This document shows, piece after piece, positions 9,012 to 16,967 of a stretch of 64,000 bases of DNA. Both the position numbers and the translations under genes were made by a program. The stretch is taken from assembly GCA_902465435.1 (NCBI GenBank), contig CABQNH010000005.1, forward strand, positions 1-64,000, written 5' to 3'. This DNA comes from an uncultured Eubacteriales bacterium (GTDB lineage Bacteria; Bacillota; Clostridia; Oscillospirales; Oscillospiraceae). A model generated the notes under the pieces. It did not search any database. It saw only the letters and a list, made by a program, of their open reading frames with translations, and had not been told where the DNA came from. How positions within the stretch are numbered: position 1 is the first letter of the stretch; each line of letters begins with the position of its first letter.

Positions 9012-9024
9012 ACAGGAGAACGCT

Positions 9025-10452
9025 ATGGAACGGTTCCCGCAAAACTTTTTATGGGGCGGCGCCTGCAGCGCGCATCAGTGCGAGGGCGCTTACCGCGAGG
9101 GCGGCAAGGGGCTGAGCATTGCGGACGTCATGACCGCCGGCACGCGCCAGACGCCGCGTGAGATCACGGACGGCGTGCTTCCCGGCCGAAGCTATCCCAA
9201 TCATGAGGGCGTCGATTTTTATCATCGCTATCGTGAGGACATCGCGCTTTTGGCGGAAATGGGGCTGAACTGCTATCGCCTGAGCATTGCATGGACGCGC
9301 ATTTTCCCGAACGGAGACGAAGAAACGCCGAACGAGGCCGGACTGCAATTCTATGACGCGGTATTTGACGCGCTGCTGGAAAAGGGCATCACGCCGATCG
9401 TAACGCTTTCCCACTTTGAGACGCCGTATCATCTGGTCAAGGCCTACGGCGGCTGGAAAAACCGCAAGCTTATCGCGTTTTTTACCCGCTATGCCGAGAC
9501 GGTATTCTCGCGATACCGCGACAAGGTTTCCTACTGGATGACCTTTAACGAAATCAACCACTGCAAGCCGGACTCCCCCATGGGCATGTGGCTGGCAGGC
9601 GGCATCCGCACGGAGCCGGGAGAATCCGCAGAGCAGATCTGCGCGCAGGCCTGCCACAATATGTTTGTGGCAAGCGCTGCGGCGGTTCGGCGCGGGCGGG
9701 GAATCAACCCCCGGTTCCATATCGGCTGCATGGTCGGATATATCCCCTACTATGCCGCGACCTGCGACCCCGAGGACGTCTTTGCAACAATGAAGCGGGG
9801 CGAGGAGGATTTCTTTTTCACGGATGTCATGGTGCGCGGCGCATATCCCTATTATCGCACAGAATATCTCCGGCAGAAGGGCATCCGGCTGGAATGGGGC
9901 GAGCAGGATGCCGAGACGCTCCGCCAGGGCGTTGTGGACTATATCGCGTTCAGCTATTATATGTCTAACGTGTACTGCGCAGATGCGTCAAAGCTGCAGG
10001 TCGCGCCCGGTGGGATCATTAAATCAGCGGGAAATCCCTATCTGCAGACGACAAAATGGGGCTGGGCGATCGATTCGATGGGGCTGCGAATTTCCCTGAA
10101 CCGGTTATACGACCGCTATGGGCTTCCCCTGATGGTCGTGGAAAACGGCTTCGGCGCGCATGATACGCGCGACGAAGACGGAAAGATCCGGGACGACGGC
10201 CGGATCGCCTACCTGCGCGCGCACATCGACGCCATGGCCGCGGCGATCCATACGGACGGTGTCAGCCTTATCGGTTATACGCCGTGGACGTGCATCGATC
10301 TGGTCAGTGCGTCCACCGGCGAAATGGACAAGCGATACGGCTTTGTCTATGTTGACAAGAACAACAAGGGAGAGGGCGACCTGCACCGCGAACGGAAAAA
10401 GTCCTTTTCGTGGTATCAGTCGGTCGTTCGGAGCAACGGAGAGGTGCGATGA
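9025..10452 (+). CDS. GH1 6-phospho-beta-glucosidase
   Basis: A 475-residue glycoside hydrolase family 1 enzyme. The acid/base Glu176 lies in TFNEIN and the nucleophile Glu373 in VVENGFG. The C-terminal stretch KRYGFVYVD...ERKKSFSWYQ is characteristic of 6-phospho-beta-glucosidases, which hydrolyse PTS-phosphorylated beta-glucosides to glucose 6-phosphate and an aglycone or sugar. The start at 9025 has AGGAG upstream; an earlier in-frame start would run into the ene-reductase gene. Its stop overlaps the HAD phosphatase start (ATGA). It is the clearest clue to the operon's substrate class. Confidence 0.94.
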   Translation: MERFPQNFLWGGACSAHQCEGAYREGGKGLSIADVMTAGTRQTPREITDGVLPGRSYPNHEGVDFYHRYREDIALLAEMGLNCYRLSIAWTRIFPNGDEETPNEAGLQFYDAVFDALLEKGITPIVTLSHFETPYHLVKAYGGWKNRKLIAFFTRYAETVFSRYRDKVSYWMTFNEINHCKPDSPMGMWLAGGIRTEPGESAEQICAQACHNMFVASAAAVRRGRGINPRFHIGCMVGYIPYYAATCDPEDVFATMKRGEEDFFFTDVMVRGAYPYYRTEYLRQKGIRLEWGEQDAETLRQGVVDYIAFSYYMSNVYCADASKLQVAPGGIIKSAGNPYLQTTKWGWAIDSMGLRISLNRLYDRYGLPLMVVENGFGAHDTRDEDGKIRDDGRIAYLRAHIDAMAAAIHTDGVSLIGYTPWTCIDLVSASTGEMDKRYGFVYVDKNNKGEGDLHRERKKSFSWYQSVVRSNGEVR

Positions 10453-11225
10453 AGAAGCCATTTGTGTTTTTTGACATTGATGATACGCTGCTCGACGCCC
10501 GCACAAAGAGGATCCCCGAGAGCACGGGGCGCGCGCTCGCCATGCTGCACGACGCCGGGTTTCCCCTCGGCGTCGCCTCGGGGCGCAACGCGTTTTACCT
10601 GCCGGAGGGGATCCGGGAGCTTGCGCCCTGGAGCTACTATATCTTCGGCAGCGGCCATATCATTCGCGGAAGCGCATTTGAGATTCTCTACTGCAAAGCC
10701 TTCCCGGAGGAGGTCGTGCGGCGCTGTCTTTCCATTTCGGAGCAGACCGGCGTATCGCTGGAGCTGAAGAACGAAGAGGGCAAATTCATTACACGGGAAG
10801 CAAATGAATCCCTGCGGCAGGCTTTTTCTTATTTTGAGGTGGACTATCCGCCGATTATGGAGTATAATGGACAGGTAGTCACCTCCATGACCTGCTATGC
10901 GCCCGTCGGCGTGCGCGTGCCGGAATTCGACGCCTACCGTGAAATCGAAATGCTCTACGGCCGCAGCAGCTATTGTGACATTGTGCTGCGCGGGATCGAT
11001 AAGGTCAGCGCGATCCGAAAGATCCTATCCTGGGAGAACACGGAACGGTTTATCGCCTTCGGCGACTCGCTCAACGACCTCGGGATGATCCGCGCGGCGG
11101 ACTTCGGCGTCGCCATGGGCAACGGCTGCGAGGAGATCCGCGCAGCGGCAAGCTATGTCACAGCCGGTGTCAGCGAGGACGGCCTTATGCAGGCTGCGGA
11201 AAAAATTCTGCAAATGGAGTGGTGA
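10449..11225 (+). CDS. HAD-superfamily (Cof-type, IIB) phosphatase
   Basis: A 258-residue haloacid dehalogenase-family hydrolase. Motif I is FDIDDTLLD with nucleophile Asp9 and general acid Asp11; motif IV is FGDSLNDLGM near the C-terminus, and an alpha/beta cap fills the middle, as in the Cof/YidA group. These enzymes usually dephosphorylate sugar phosphates or other small phosphoesters. Translational coupling to the GH1 gene suggests it acts on a phosphorylated product of this pathway or relieves sugar-phosphate stress. Substrate unknown. Confidence 0.9.
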   Translation: MKKPFVFFDIDDTLLDARTKRIPESTGRALAMLHDAGFPLGVASGRNAFYLPEGIRELAPWSYYIFGSGHIIRGSAFEILYCKAFPEEVVRRCLSISEQTGVSLELKNEEGKFITREANESLRQAFSYFEVDYPPIMEYNGQVVTSMTCYAPVGVRVPEFDAYREIEMLYGRSSYCDIVLRGIDKVSAIRKILSWENTERFIAFGDSLNDLGMIRAADFGVAMGNGCEEIRAAASYVTAGVSEDGLMQAAEKILQMEW

Positions 11226-11227
11226 AT

Positions 11228-12106
11228 ATGCCGCAATGGGATATGCTGTGCCGCACGGCGGCGCTGGCAATTGCGCAGGGCAGACCGGAAGCGCTTTTGC
11301 CCCTGCTTTCGGATTCAGTCACGGTTCAAACGAACGTCGCAGGTGACGGGCAGGGTCTCGATGCGGCGATGCGCCTTCTGCGCTGTCCCGCGTCCTGCTG
11401 GCCGCTGCGAAAGCTGAACATAGAGAACCTGCTCGCCGAGCCGACGCGCGCAAGCTTCGATGTGCTGGCGCTGCATAGCGTCGGGCAGACGGACGAACGA
11501 TTCCACTTTGTGCAGTATGGGCTTCGCTGCGTGCTGCAATGTGAGGCCGGACGCATCACCAAGCTTCTCTTTGACCTCCGCTGGTCGGACGGTAATACGG
11601 CGCTGCTCGGCGCATGGCAGCCGTCCGCCGGACATTTGACGCCGCAGGACGCGGTGGCAAATCCCTCGTGCCGCAGCGAAACGGAGCGCGTGCAGGCGGC
11701 GGTATTCCGCTTTGCATGGGCGCTGGATTCCTACGATCCGGCGGCAGCGTCGTTTTTCCTGCCTGACGCGCAGATTCATGACGGCGTACACGGCGCATCC
11801 TACTCCGACCCGGATGCGTGGCTCCATGCCGTTTGGCAGGCGGAGGATCGGCAGGCGTTTTTGCAGCATACGCTGCGCATTCTGCAGGTGCAGACGGAGG
11901 ACACCGGGATCACGGTGCTCGCCCGGCGGCTTGCACCGGATCGCATCGATTCCAAGGCGATCGGCCTGCATAATTATTTCATGGACTGGTTCACAATGGA
12001 CTATACATTTTTCTGGAAGGAATGTGCCGGATGTCGGCGCATTGCCGCCCTGACCATCACCAAACACCGAGTGCAGGAGCCTGCGCTTGAAAATCTGATC
12101 GGCTAA
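11228..12106 (+). CDS. Second NTF2/SnoaL-like two-domain protein
   Basis: A 292-residue protein paralogous to that at 2760. FDLRWSDGNT (115-124) matches YDLDWEKGNT of the first, RLAPDRIDSK (234-243) matches RVEPHRLGSK, and FRFAWALDSYD aligns with FKYSFGLDNCD. Overall similarity is low, so the two diverged long ago and may form a heteromeric complex or catalyse successive steps. The first domain is cysteine-containing and shorter than in the paralogue. ATG 11228 is preferred over GTG 11219 because GGAGTGG precedes it. Function unknown; dehydratase- or isomerase-like chemistry is possible. Confidence 0.78.
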   Translation: MPQWDMLCRTAALAIAQGRPEALLPLLSDSVTVQTNVAGDGQGLDAAMRLLRCPASCWPLRKLNIENLLAEPTRASFDVLALHSVGQTDERFHFVQYGLRCVLQCEAGRITKLLFDLRWSDGNTALLGAWQPSAGHLTPQDAVANPSCRSETERVQAAVFRFAWALDSYDPAAASFFLPDAQIHDGVHGASYSDPDAWLHAVWQAEDRQAFLQHTLRILQVQTEDTGITVLARRLAPDRIDSKAIGLHNYFMDWFTMDYTFFWKECAGCRRIAALTITKHRVQEPALENLIG

Positions 12107-12118
12107 GGAGCACAGAGT

Positions 12119-12562
12119 ATGGAAATCAAGTATTCGCTGAAGGTATCCGCACCTGCGTTTTTTGCGGTGATCCGCGACTCCGTTCTGGAGGAGCTGCACA
12201 CCTTCGGAAAGCTGCCGCCGGAGGAAACTGCGATCGAAGAAGGCATGGCCTACAGTAAAATCCTCAAGCGGGGCAAGCGCAGGAACCGGACGATCGTGAA
12301 GATCACGCAGTATGAAGAAGCGCGGCGCTATCAAACGCGAATCAAGAGCGACGACGGACGTATTTTTGAAATCACCTATCTGCTGGAGCCGAATGCCGCA
12401 GGCGGCTGCGAGTTGACCTACTCGGAAGAGCTTTACCAGCCGGACGGCACGCAGGACGTGCGGATGCGCACCTTCCTTTTCGGTAAAATTTCGGCGCGAG
12501 GCATTAAGCATCGTTTCCGTAAAATTGAAAAAACCATTTTGCAAAAGGAGAACCAAGCATGA
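12119..12562 (+). CDS. DUF3284 family protein
   Basis: A 147-residue protein resembling DUF3284, a START/SRPBCC-like small domain that in Bacillota is encoded almost always inside PTS cellobiose/lichenan operons. Visible features are the N-terminal MEIKYSLKVSAPAFF strand-helix, a basic KILKRGKRRNRTIVKI strand and a basic C-terminal helix (FGKISARGIKHRFRKIEK). Biochemical role is not established for the family. The stop overlaps the HPr start by 4 bp. Confidence 0.75.
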   Translation: MEIKYSLKVSAPAFFAVIRDSVLEELHTFGKLPPEETAIEEGMAYSKILKRGKRRNRTIVKITQYEEARRYQTRIKSDDGRIFEITYLLEPNAAGGCELTYSEELYQPDGTQDVRMRTFLFGKISARGIKHRFRKIEKTILQKENQA

Positions 12563-12828
12563 AAGAACAAGTCAAAACCGTCGTAAACGCCTCCGGCATT
12601 CACGCAAGACCGGCAACCGTCTTTGTAAGCGCTGCGAAAAAATTTCAGTCGCACATTACGCTGACCAACCTGACAAGCGGACGCGAGGGAGACGCAAAAT
12701 CCATTTTGAAGGTGCTGTCTCTGGGTCTGGTCAAGGGAACGCAGATCAAGCTCACCGCTGAGGGTGAGGATGAGGAAGCGGCAATTGCATCGCTCTCCGA
12801 GCTGATCGACAGCGGCCTCGGCGAATAA
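12559..12828 (+). CDS. HPr-family phosphocarrier protein
   Basis: An 89-residue HPr. The catalytic His15 is in SGIHARPAT, and Ser48 in GDAKSILKVLSLG corresponds to the HPr-kinase target Ser46, so both phosphorylation sites are present. It ends the operon and probably feeds phosphate from EI to the EIIA at 3724. Whether it is the cell's only HPr or a dedicated paralogue cannot be decided from this window. The next element is the CIRCE operator at 12847, with no T-rich terminator between. Confidence 0.92.
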   Translation: MKEQVKTVVNASGIHARPATVFVSAAKKFQSHITLTNLTSGREGDAKSILKVLSLGLVKGTQIKLTAEGEDEEAAIASLSELIDSGLGE

Positions 12829-12846
12829 AGCTCCAAGCCGAATCAC

Positions 12847-12895
12847 AACCGTGAATTTTAGCACTCAGCATTTAAGAGTGCTAAAATTCACGGTT
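12847..12895. promoter_or_regulatory. CIRCE operator (HrcA site) with extended palindrome
   Basis: TTAGCACTC (12858-12866), 9 nt, GAGTGCTAA (12876-12884) is an exact match to the CIRCE consensus bound by HrcA. The inverted repeat extends to 20 bp per arm (12847-12866 and 12876-12895), longer than usual. It stands 175 bp before the hsp20 start. A possible promoter, TTGTTC-17-TATGCG (12895-12923), begins at its right edge, so HrcA would cover the -35 region. Confidence 0.9.
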
Positions 12896-13069
12896 TGTTC
12901 ATAGTCCGGACACAAAATATGCGATTTTGGCGCGCATACTCTAAATCGAAAGGAAGGGAAAGCGGTTCGAAGAAACCGAAAGAATCGCGTCCCCGAAGCT
13001 CCCACCGCACCGGCCGCGCGAGAGTCAAGAAAAGGCCGGAAGGAACACATTGATTTGGAGGTATGCATT

Positions 13070-13531
13070 ATGTTTGAACTTATGCGTAAAAATAATAACA
13101 ATCATCAGGTCAGCAGCTATAACCCCTTCCGCGAGATGGAGGAATTTGAGCGCAGCTTTTTCGGCAGCCCGATCGGCAGCTTCTTTGGCAGCCGTGATCT
13201 TGCCGAATTCAAGACGGACGTGACCGACGAGGGAGACCACTTCCTGATGGAAGCGGATCTTCCGGGCTTTGACAAGAAGGATATCCATCTGGACGTCAAC
13301 GGCGATACGCTGACCGTGTCGGCAGAGCGGCACTCCAAGGTAGAGGATAAGGACAAGAAGAACAAGGTCGTCTGCGTGGAGCGCTCTTATGGCGCTTACA
13401 GCCGTCAGTTCGATGTGTCCGGCATCGACACCAACGGGATCAAGGCAAAATATGAAAACGGCGTTCTGAAGCTGACGCTGCCGAAGAAGGAAACGGTGCT
13501 TCCGGAAGCAAAGCGGCTTGAAATTGAATAA
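13070..13531 (+). CDS. Hsp20/alpha-crystallin small heat-shock protein
   Basis: A 153-residue small heat-shock protein. An N-terminal arm with PFREMEEFERSFFG precedes the alpha-crystallin domain (about 45-145), which holds the DLPGFDKKDIHLDV strand pair, the ERSYGAYSRQF loop and the terminal AKYENGVLKLTLPK signature. It acts as an ATP-independent holdase for unfolded proteins. ATG 13070 is chosen because GGAGG (13057-13061) lies 8 bp before it; the upstream TTG at 13055 overlaps that site. The perfect CIRCE upstream indicates HrcA control, and a strong terminator follows, so it is monocistronic. Confidence 0.95.
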   Translation: MFELMRKNNNNHQVSSYNPFREMEEFERSFFGSPIGSFFGSRDLAEFKTDVTDEGDHFLMEADLPGFDKKDIHLDVNGDTLTVSAERHSKVEDKDKKNKVVCVERSYGAYSRQFDVSGIDTNGIKAKYENGVLKLTLPKKETVLPEAKRLEIE

Positions 13532-13541
13532 GTGAAAAACC

Positions 13542-13583
13542 ATCGGGCGCGGAGCCGTAAAGGCATCCGCGCCCGATTTTTTG
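13542..13583 (+). terminator. Rho-independent terminator of hsp20
   Basis: ATCGGGCGCGGA (13542-13553) pairs with TCCGCGCCCGAT (13566-13577) and is followed by TTTTTT. Confidence 0.92.
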
Positions 13584-13641
13584 TGTCCGGCACACTGGTA
13601 TGCTCCGCCAACCGCCCTTGCCGCCCTGCTGAGCGCTTTTC

Positions 13642-14379
13642 TCAGCGGTACAGCTCTGCGCGCAGAAAACGCCGTCCCTTGCGGGAGGTTCCGCCCAGCT
13701 CCGCAAGCTTTCCCTTTCCGTAGCCGCGCAGAGAGATCACATCGCCCTCGCGCAGCTCTGCATCCGGCTTGATGCAGGGAAGGTCGTTCACCTTTGCCGC
13801 ACCGGCCAAAATGGCCTTGGCGGCCAGCGTGCGCGAAATGCCGAAGAGATTGCCCGCCACGGCATCCAGACGCAGGCTCTGCACCGTAAAGCACAGCTCT
13901 TTGCGCTGTCTTTCCGGAATTTTCACCTCGTCAAGCGAAATTGCGTCGGCTTTGACGGGATACCGCCCGATGCGGTCGAGCGCGGCCAGATGCGCCGCAA
14001 CCGTCGGCAGGCAAAAGGCGTAGGCCTCCTCCCCGCTTATCAGAATATCTCCGAGCCACTCCCGGCGCACGCCGCTTGCCAGCATTGCGCCCAGATAATC
14101 GCGGTGCTCGGGGCCTTGTCGGTACGCGCGGAAGCGGACGGCACAAAGCTCCTCCCGGACCGCCGTCTGCTCCAGATACTCCGGCAGGAAGAACAGCACC
14201 CGCCGTTCCGCATCCGGATAGCCGCCGTAAAAAACATGGCAAAACGGCGCACGGCGCAAAAATTGCTCAGCCTCCGCCTGCTCCGCCCCCGTAAGAAACG
14301 CCGTCGCCGTCAGTATTCCCATGCGATTGCAGCGCTCCTGCAGATCCTGCAGCCGCCGGACTAACTCTTCTCGTTCCAT
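13642..14379 (-). CDS. ylmH: YlmH-family S4-domain RNA-binding protein
   Basis: A 245-residue YlmH homologue. It has an N-terminal YlmH domain with the FYGGYPDAERRVLFFLPEY motif, a middle LGDILI...FCL region, and a C-terminal S4 RNA-binding domain (about 183-240; SRTLAAKAILAGAAKVND). YlmH binds the 50S subunit and in Bacillus subtilis has been reported to take part in ribosome-associated quality control; it is usually encoded in the division/ylm cluster. Here it overlaps by 19 bp the 3' end of the TetM-NYN fusion gene, so the two are probably co-expressed and share a ribosome-related task. Confidence 0.88.
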   Translation of the reverse strand: MEREELVRRLQDLQERCNRMGILTATAFLTGAEQAEAEQFLRRAPFCHVFYGGYPDAERRVLFFLPEYLEQTAVREELCAVRFRAYRQGPEHRDYLGAMLASGVRREWLGDILISGEEAYAFCLPTVAAHLAALDRIGRYPVKADAISLDEVKIPERQRKELCFTVQSLRLDAVAGNLFGISRTLAAKAILAGAAKVNDLPCIKPDAELREGDVISLRGYGKGKLAELGGTSRKGRRFLRAELYR

Positions 14380-16967
14380 GCCTGCTCCTTCAAATTCTCG
14401 CCGATTTTTCCGATGCGCTGTCGTTGCAGCGTGCGCAGGCAGGCGGTGATCTCGTCATTGACCCGCGCAAGCTCCCGGCCGAACTCCCCGGCCGACATCC
14501 GAAGCACGCCCGCGCGAAGCGCCGAAAGCTGGATCAGCGCATCCGACGTCACCACGCGAACTCGCTCATTTTTCCCGATCCCCGCAACAAAGCGCTCGAT
14601 ATATGCGTCTCCCGTTTCGTTTTCCCTGGTATAAACCACATGAATGTTGTGGAATTCAAACGCCTTCCCCAGATTGCCCGGCACGCGGTAGGCGTCGAAC
14701 ACCAGGACGACGGCGCAGCCCGTGTAAGCGCCATAGCCGCAGAGGCGGTTCATCAGCTCCTCGCGCGCCGCCTCAAGGTCCTGCTCCGCCAGCGCGTGCA
14801 GCTCGTCCCACGCGAAAAGCAGATTGTAGCCGTCGACGATCAAATGCTGCCTGCCGGCAGGCGTCGGCAGACTCGCCTGCGAAAACGGCTCCGCGCGTGG
14901 AGCGCGGTACGGCAGACGCGTCTTCGGTTCGCCGAAGGTGCGGCGCATAATGGCCTCCAGCTCGGCGTCATCCAAGCGAAAGCTTCTCCGGGCGGCTGGT
15001 AACTCCGGCCTCTTCAGGCAGCTTTCCAGATGCATTCTGGACGGAACCTCGCTCCACTTCACCGAAAAGCCCGCGCCGTGTGCGCAGAAAACGGAATCCG
15101 GCGTATTTTCCAGATCACGCTCCGGGTCATAGGCAAAGCGCGCAAGAACGTCCTGCGGATCATGGCAGTCAGCGTATCCGCAAGGCTCGCACAGGAGTCG
15201 TCCGCGTCCGCCGGAATAGGCAGCCAGCTCGGCGGCATAGCCGTACATCGTCGCCGCGGGCGCGCAGCCGCGCAGAAGCGTCAGATTTCCCAGCTCCTCC
15301 GGCGGATCAAAGCCGCCCGCGCGGGCGCGGATATCCGTAATGGCGCGGCCGATCTTTTCCGGCGGCACCGTCAGCCGAAAGGCGACGTATGGCTCCAAAA
15401 GCCGCGACTTTGCCTGCATCAGCCCCTGCCGCACCGCGCGATAGGTCGCCTGCCGGAAGTCGCCGCCCTCAGTATGCTTGAGGTGCGCCCTGCCTGCGGC
15501 CAGCGTAATTTTCACATCCGTTAGGGGTGAGCCGGTCAGAACGCCCAGATGCTCCTTTTCCTGCAGATGCGTCAAAATGAGCCGCTGCCAGCTTCGGTCG
15601 AGCTGATCCTCGTCGCACGTCGCGGCAAACTGCATCCCGCTGCCGCGCGGCAGCGGCTCCAGCAGCAGATGCACCTCGGCATAGTGCCGCAGCGGCTCGT
15701 AATGGCCAACGCCCTCGACCGCATTGTCGATCGTCTCCTTATAGAGTACGCGTCCCTCGTCAAGCGCGGCGCGAACGCCGAATCGCTCGTCAAGCAGGCT
15801 CACCAGGATTTCTCCCTGCACCTCGCCCATCAGACCCACATGGATCTCGCGCAGATGCGAATCCCAGCGAACATGGAGCTGCGGATCCTCCTCCTCCAAA
15901 AGGCGAAGCTTCGGCAGGAAGCTCTGCGGATCGCAGTCCTTCGGCAGCACGATCCGATAATACATGGTCGGCTCGGTAAACGGTGCGCGCGATGCCGCCT
16001 CTATGCCAAGCCCCTGCCCGTTTTTTGTGCGGGTAAGCCCAACAACGGCGCAGACACCGCCGGCCTGTACCGCCTCTACCGCTTCAAATTTTTCGCCGGA
16101 ATAAACGCGGAGCTGGCTGACCTTCTCCTCCGTACCGTCCACGGTCACACTGTCGCGCACACGCAGACAGCCGCCTGTGACCTTGAGATGTGTCAGCCGC
16201 ACCCCCTGCGGATCATGGCTGATTTTGAACACCTTCGCGCCAAGCCTCTGCGGCCAGACGCGCGGCAGAACACAGGAGGGAAGCGCATGCAAAAGCGCGT
16301 CCACTCCCTGCAGCTTCAAGCCGGAACCGAAAAAGCAGGGGAAAATCTCCCGCGCGGCGATCAGCTCCGCCGCAGCGGTATCAGGGATCGCTCCCGTCTG
16401 CAAATACTGCTCGAGCAGCTCCTCGCGGCACATGGCCATCGTCTCCATGCGCGTCTCGACCGCATCCTCACTGAAATCCACGCAGCGTTCGTCCAACGTC
16501 TGCCGCAGCTCCTGCAGAAGCGCCTCGCGGCTTCTGCGCGCAAGATCCATCTTCGTCACAAAAAGGAAGGTGGGAATCTGATAGCGTCGGAGCAGCCGCC
16601 AGAGCGTGCGCGTATGCGCCTGCACGCCGTCTGTGCCGCTGATGACCAGAATCGCGTTGTCCAGAACCTGCAAAACGCGCTCCGTCTCCGCCGAAAAGTC
16701 CACATGTCCCGGCGTATCCAGGAGCGTCACACACAGCCCCTCGAGCGGCAGCACCGCCTGACTTGCAAAAATGGTGATGCCGCGCTCCCGCTCTAAAATA
16801 TGCGTATCGAGCAGCGTATCCCGGTGGTCAACGCGCCCGAGCTTTTTCAATTTCCCCGCCTGATAGAGCATTGCCTCCGCGAGCGTCGTCTTGCCCGCGT
16901 CCACGTGCGCCAATATGCCGAATACACTCTGTCTCATACGTTTCTCTAAGGTTTCCCGCTCCGTCAT
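14361..16967 (-). CDS. TetM-like ribosomal GTPase fused to C-terminal NYN (Rae1/YacP-like) nuclease domain
   Basis: An 868-residue fusion. Residues 11-650 follow EF-G/TetM: G1 ILAHVDAGKTTL, G3 LLDTPGHVDFSAE, G4 VTKMD (normally NKxD), then domains II-V with RGSGMQF and a tail NTPDSVFCAHGAGF. After a linker, residues 708-868 form an NYN domain (HLIVDGYNLLFAW) with acidic Asp712, Asp758 and Asp809 placed as in YacP/Rae1, an endoribonuclease that cuts mRNA in the ribosomal A site. The GTPase part would dock on the ribosome and deliver the nuclease; this is inference. I start at 16967, where ATG overlaps the preceding stop (ATGA); ATG 16937 is an alternative. A tetracycline-resistance role is not implied. 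Confidence 0.88.
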   Translation of the reverse strand: MTERETLEKRMRQSVFGILAHVDAGKTTLAEAMLYQAGKLKKLGRVDHRDTLLDTHILERERGITIFASQAVLPLEGLCVTLLDTPGHVDFSAETERVLQVLDNAILVISGTDGVQAHTRTLWRLLRRYQIPTFLFVTKMDLARRSREALLQELRQTLDERCVDFSEDAVETRMETMAMCREELLEQYLQTGAIPDTAAAELIAAREIFPCFFGSGLKLQGVDALLHALPSCVLPRVWPQRLGAKVFKISHDPQGVRLTHLKVTGGCLRVRDSVTVDGTEEKVSQLRVYSGEKFEAVEAVQAGGVCAVVGLTRTKNGQGLGIEAASRAPFTEPTMYYRIVLPKDCDPQSFLPKLRLLEEEDPQLHVRWDSHLREIHVGLMGEVQGEILVSLLDERFGVRAALDEGRVLYKETIDNAVEGVGHYEPLRHYAEVHLLLEPLPRGSGMQFAATCDEDQLDRSWQRLILTHLQEKEHLGVLTGSPLTDVKITLAAGRAHLKHTEGGDFRQATYRAVRQGLMQAKSRLLEPYVAFRLTVPPEKIGRAITDIRARAGGFDPPEELGNLTLLRGCAPAATMYGYAAELAAYSGGRGRLLCEPCGYADCHDPQDVLARFAYDPERDLENTPDSVFCAHGAGFSVKWSEVPSRMHLESCLKRPELPAARRSFRLDDAELEAIMRRTFGEPKTRLPYRAPRAEPFSQASLPTPAGRQHLIVDGYNLLFAWDELHALAEQDLEAAREELMNRLCGYGAYTGCAVVLVFDAYRVPGNLGKAFEFHNIHVVYTRENETGDAYIERFVAGIGKNERVRVVTSDALIQLSALRAGVLRMSAGEFGRELARVNDEITACLRTLQRQRIGKIGENLKEQAWNEKS

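Noticed and set aside
14361..16967. Calling the TetM-like gene a tetracycline-resistance determinant
   Set aside because: The NYN fusion, altered G4 motif and pairing with ylmH point to a housekeeping translation role; there is no resistance context or mobile element around it.
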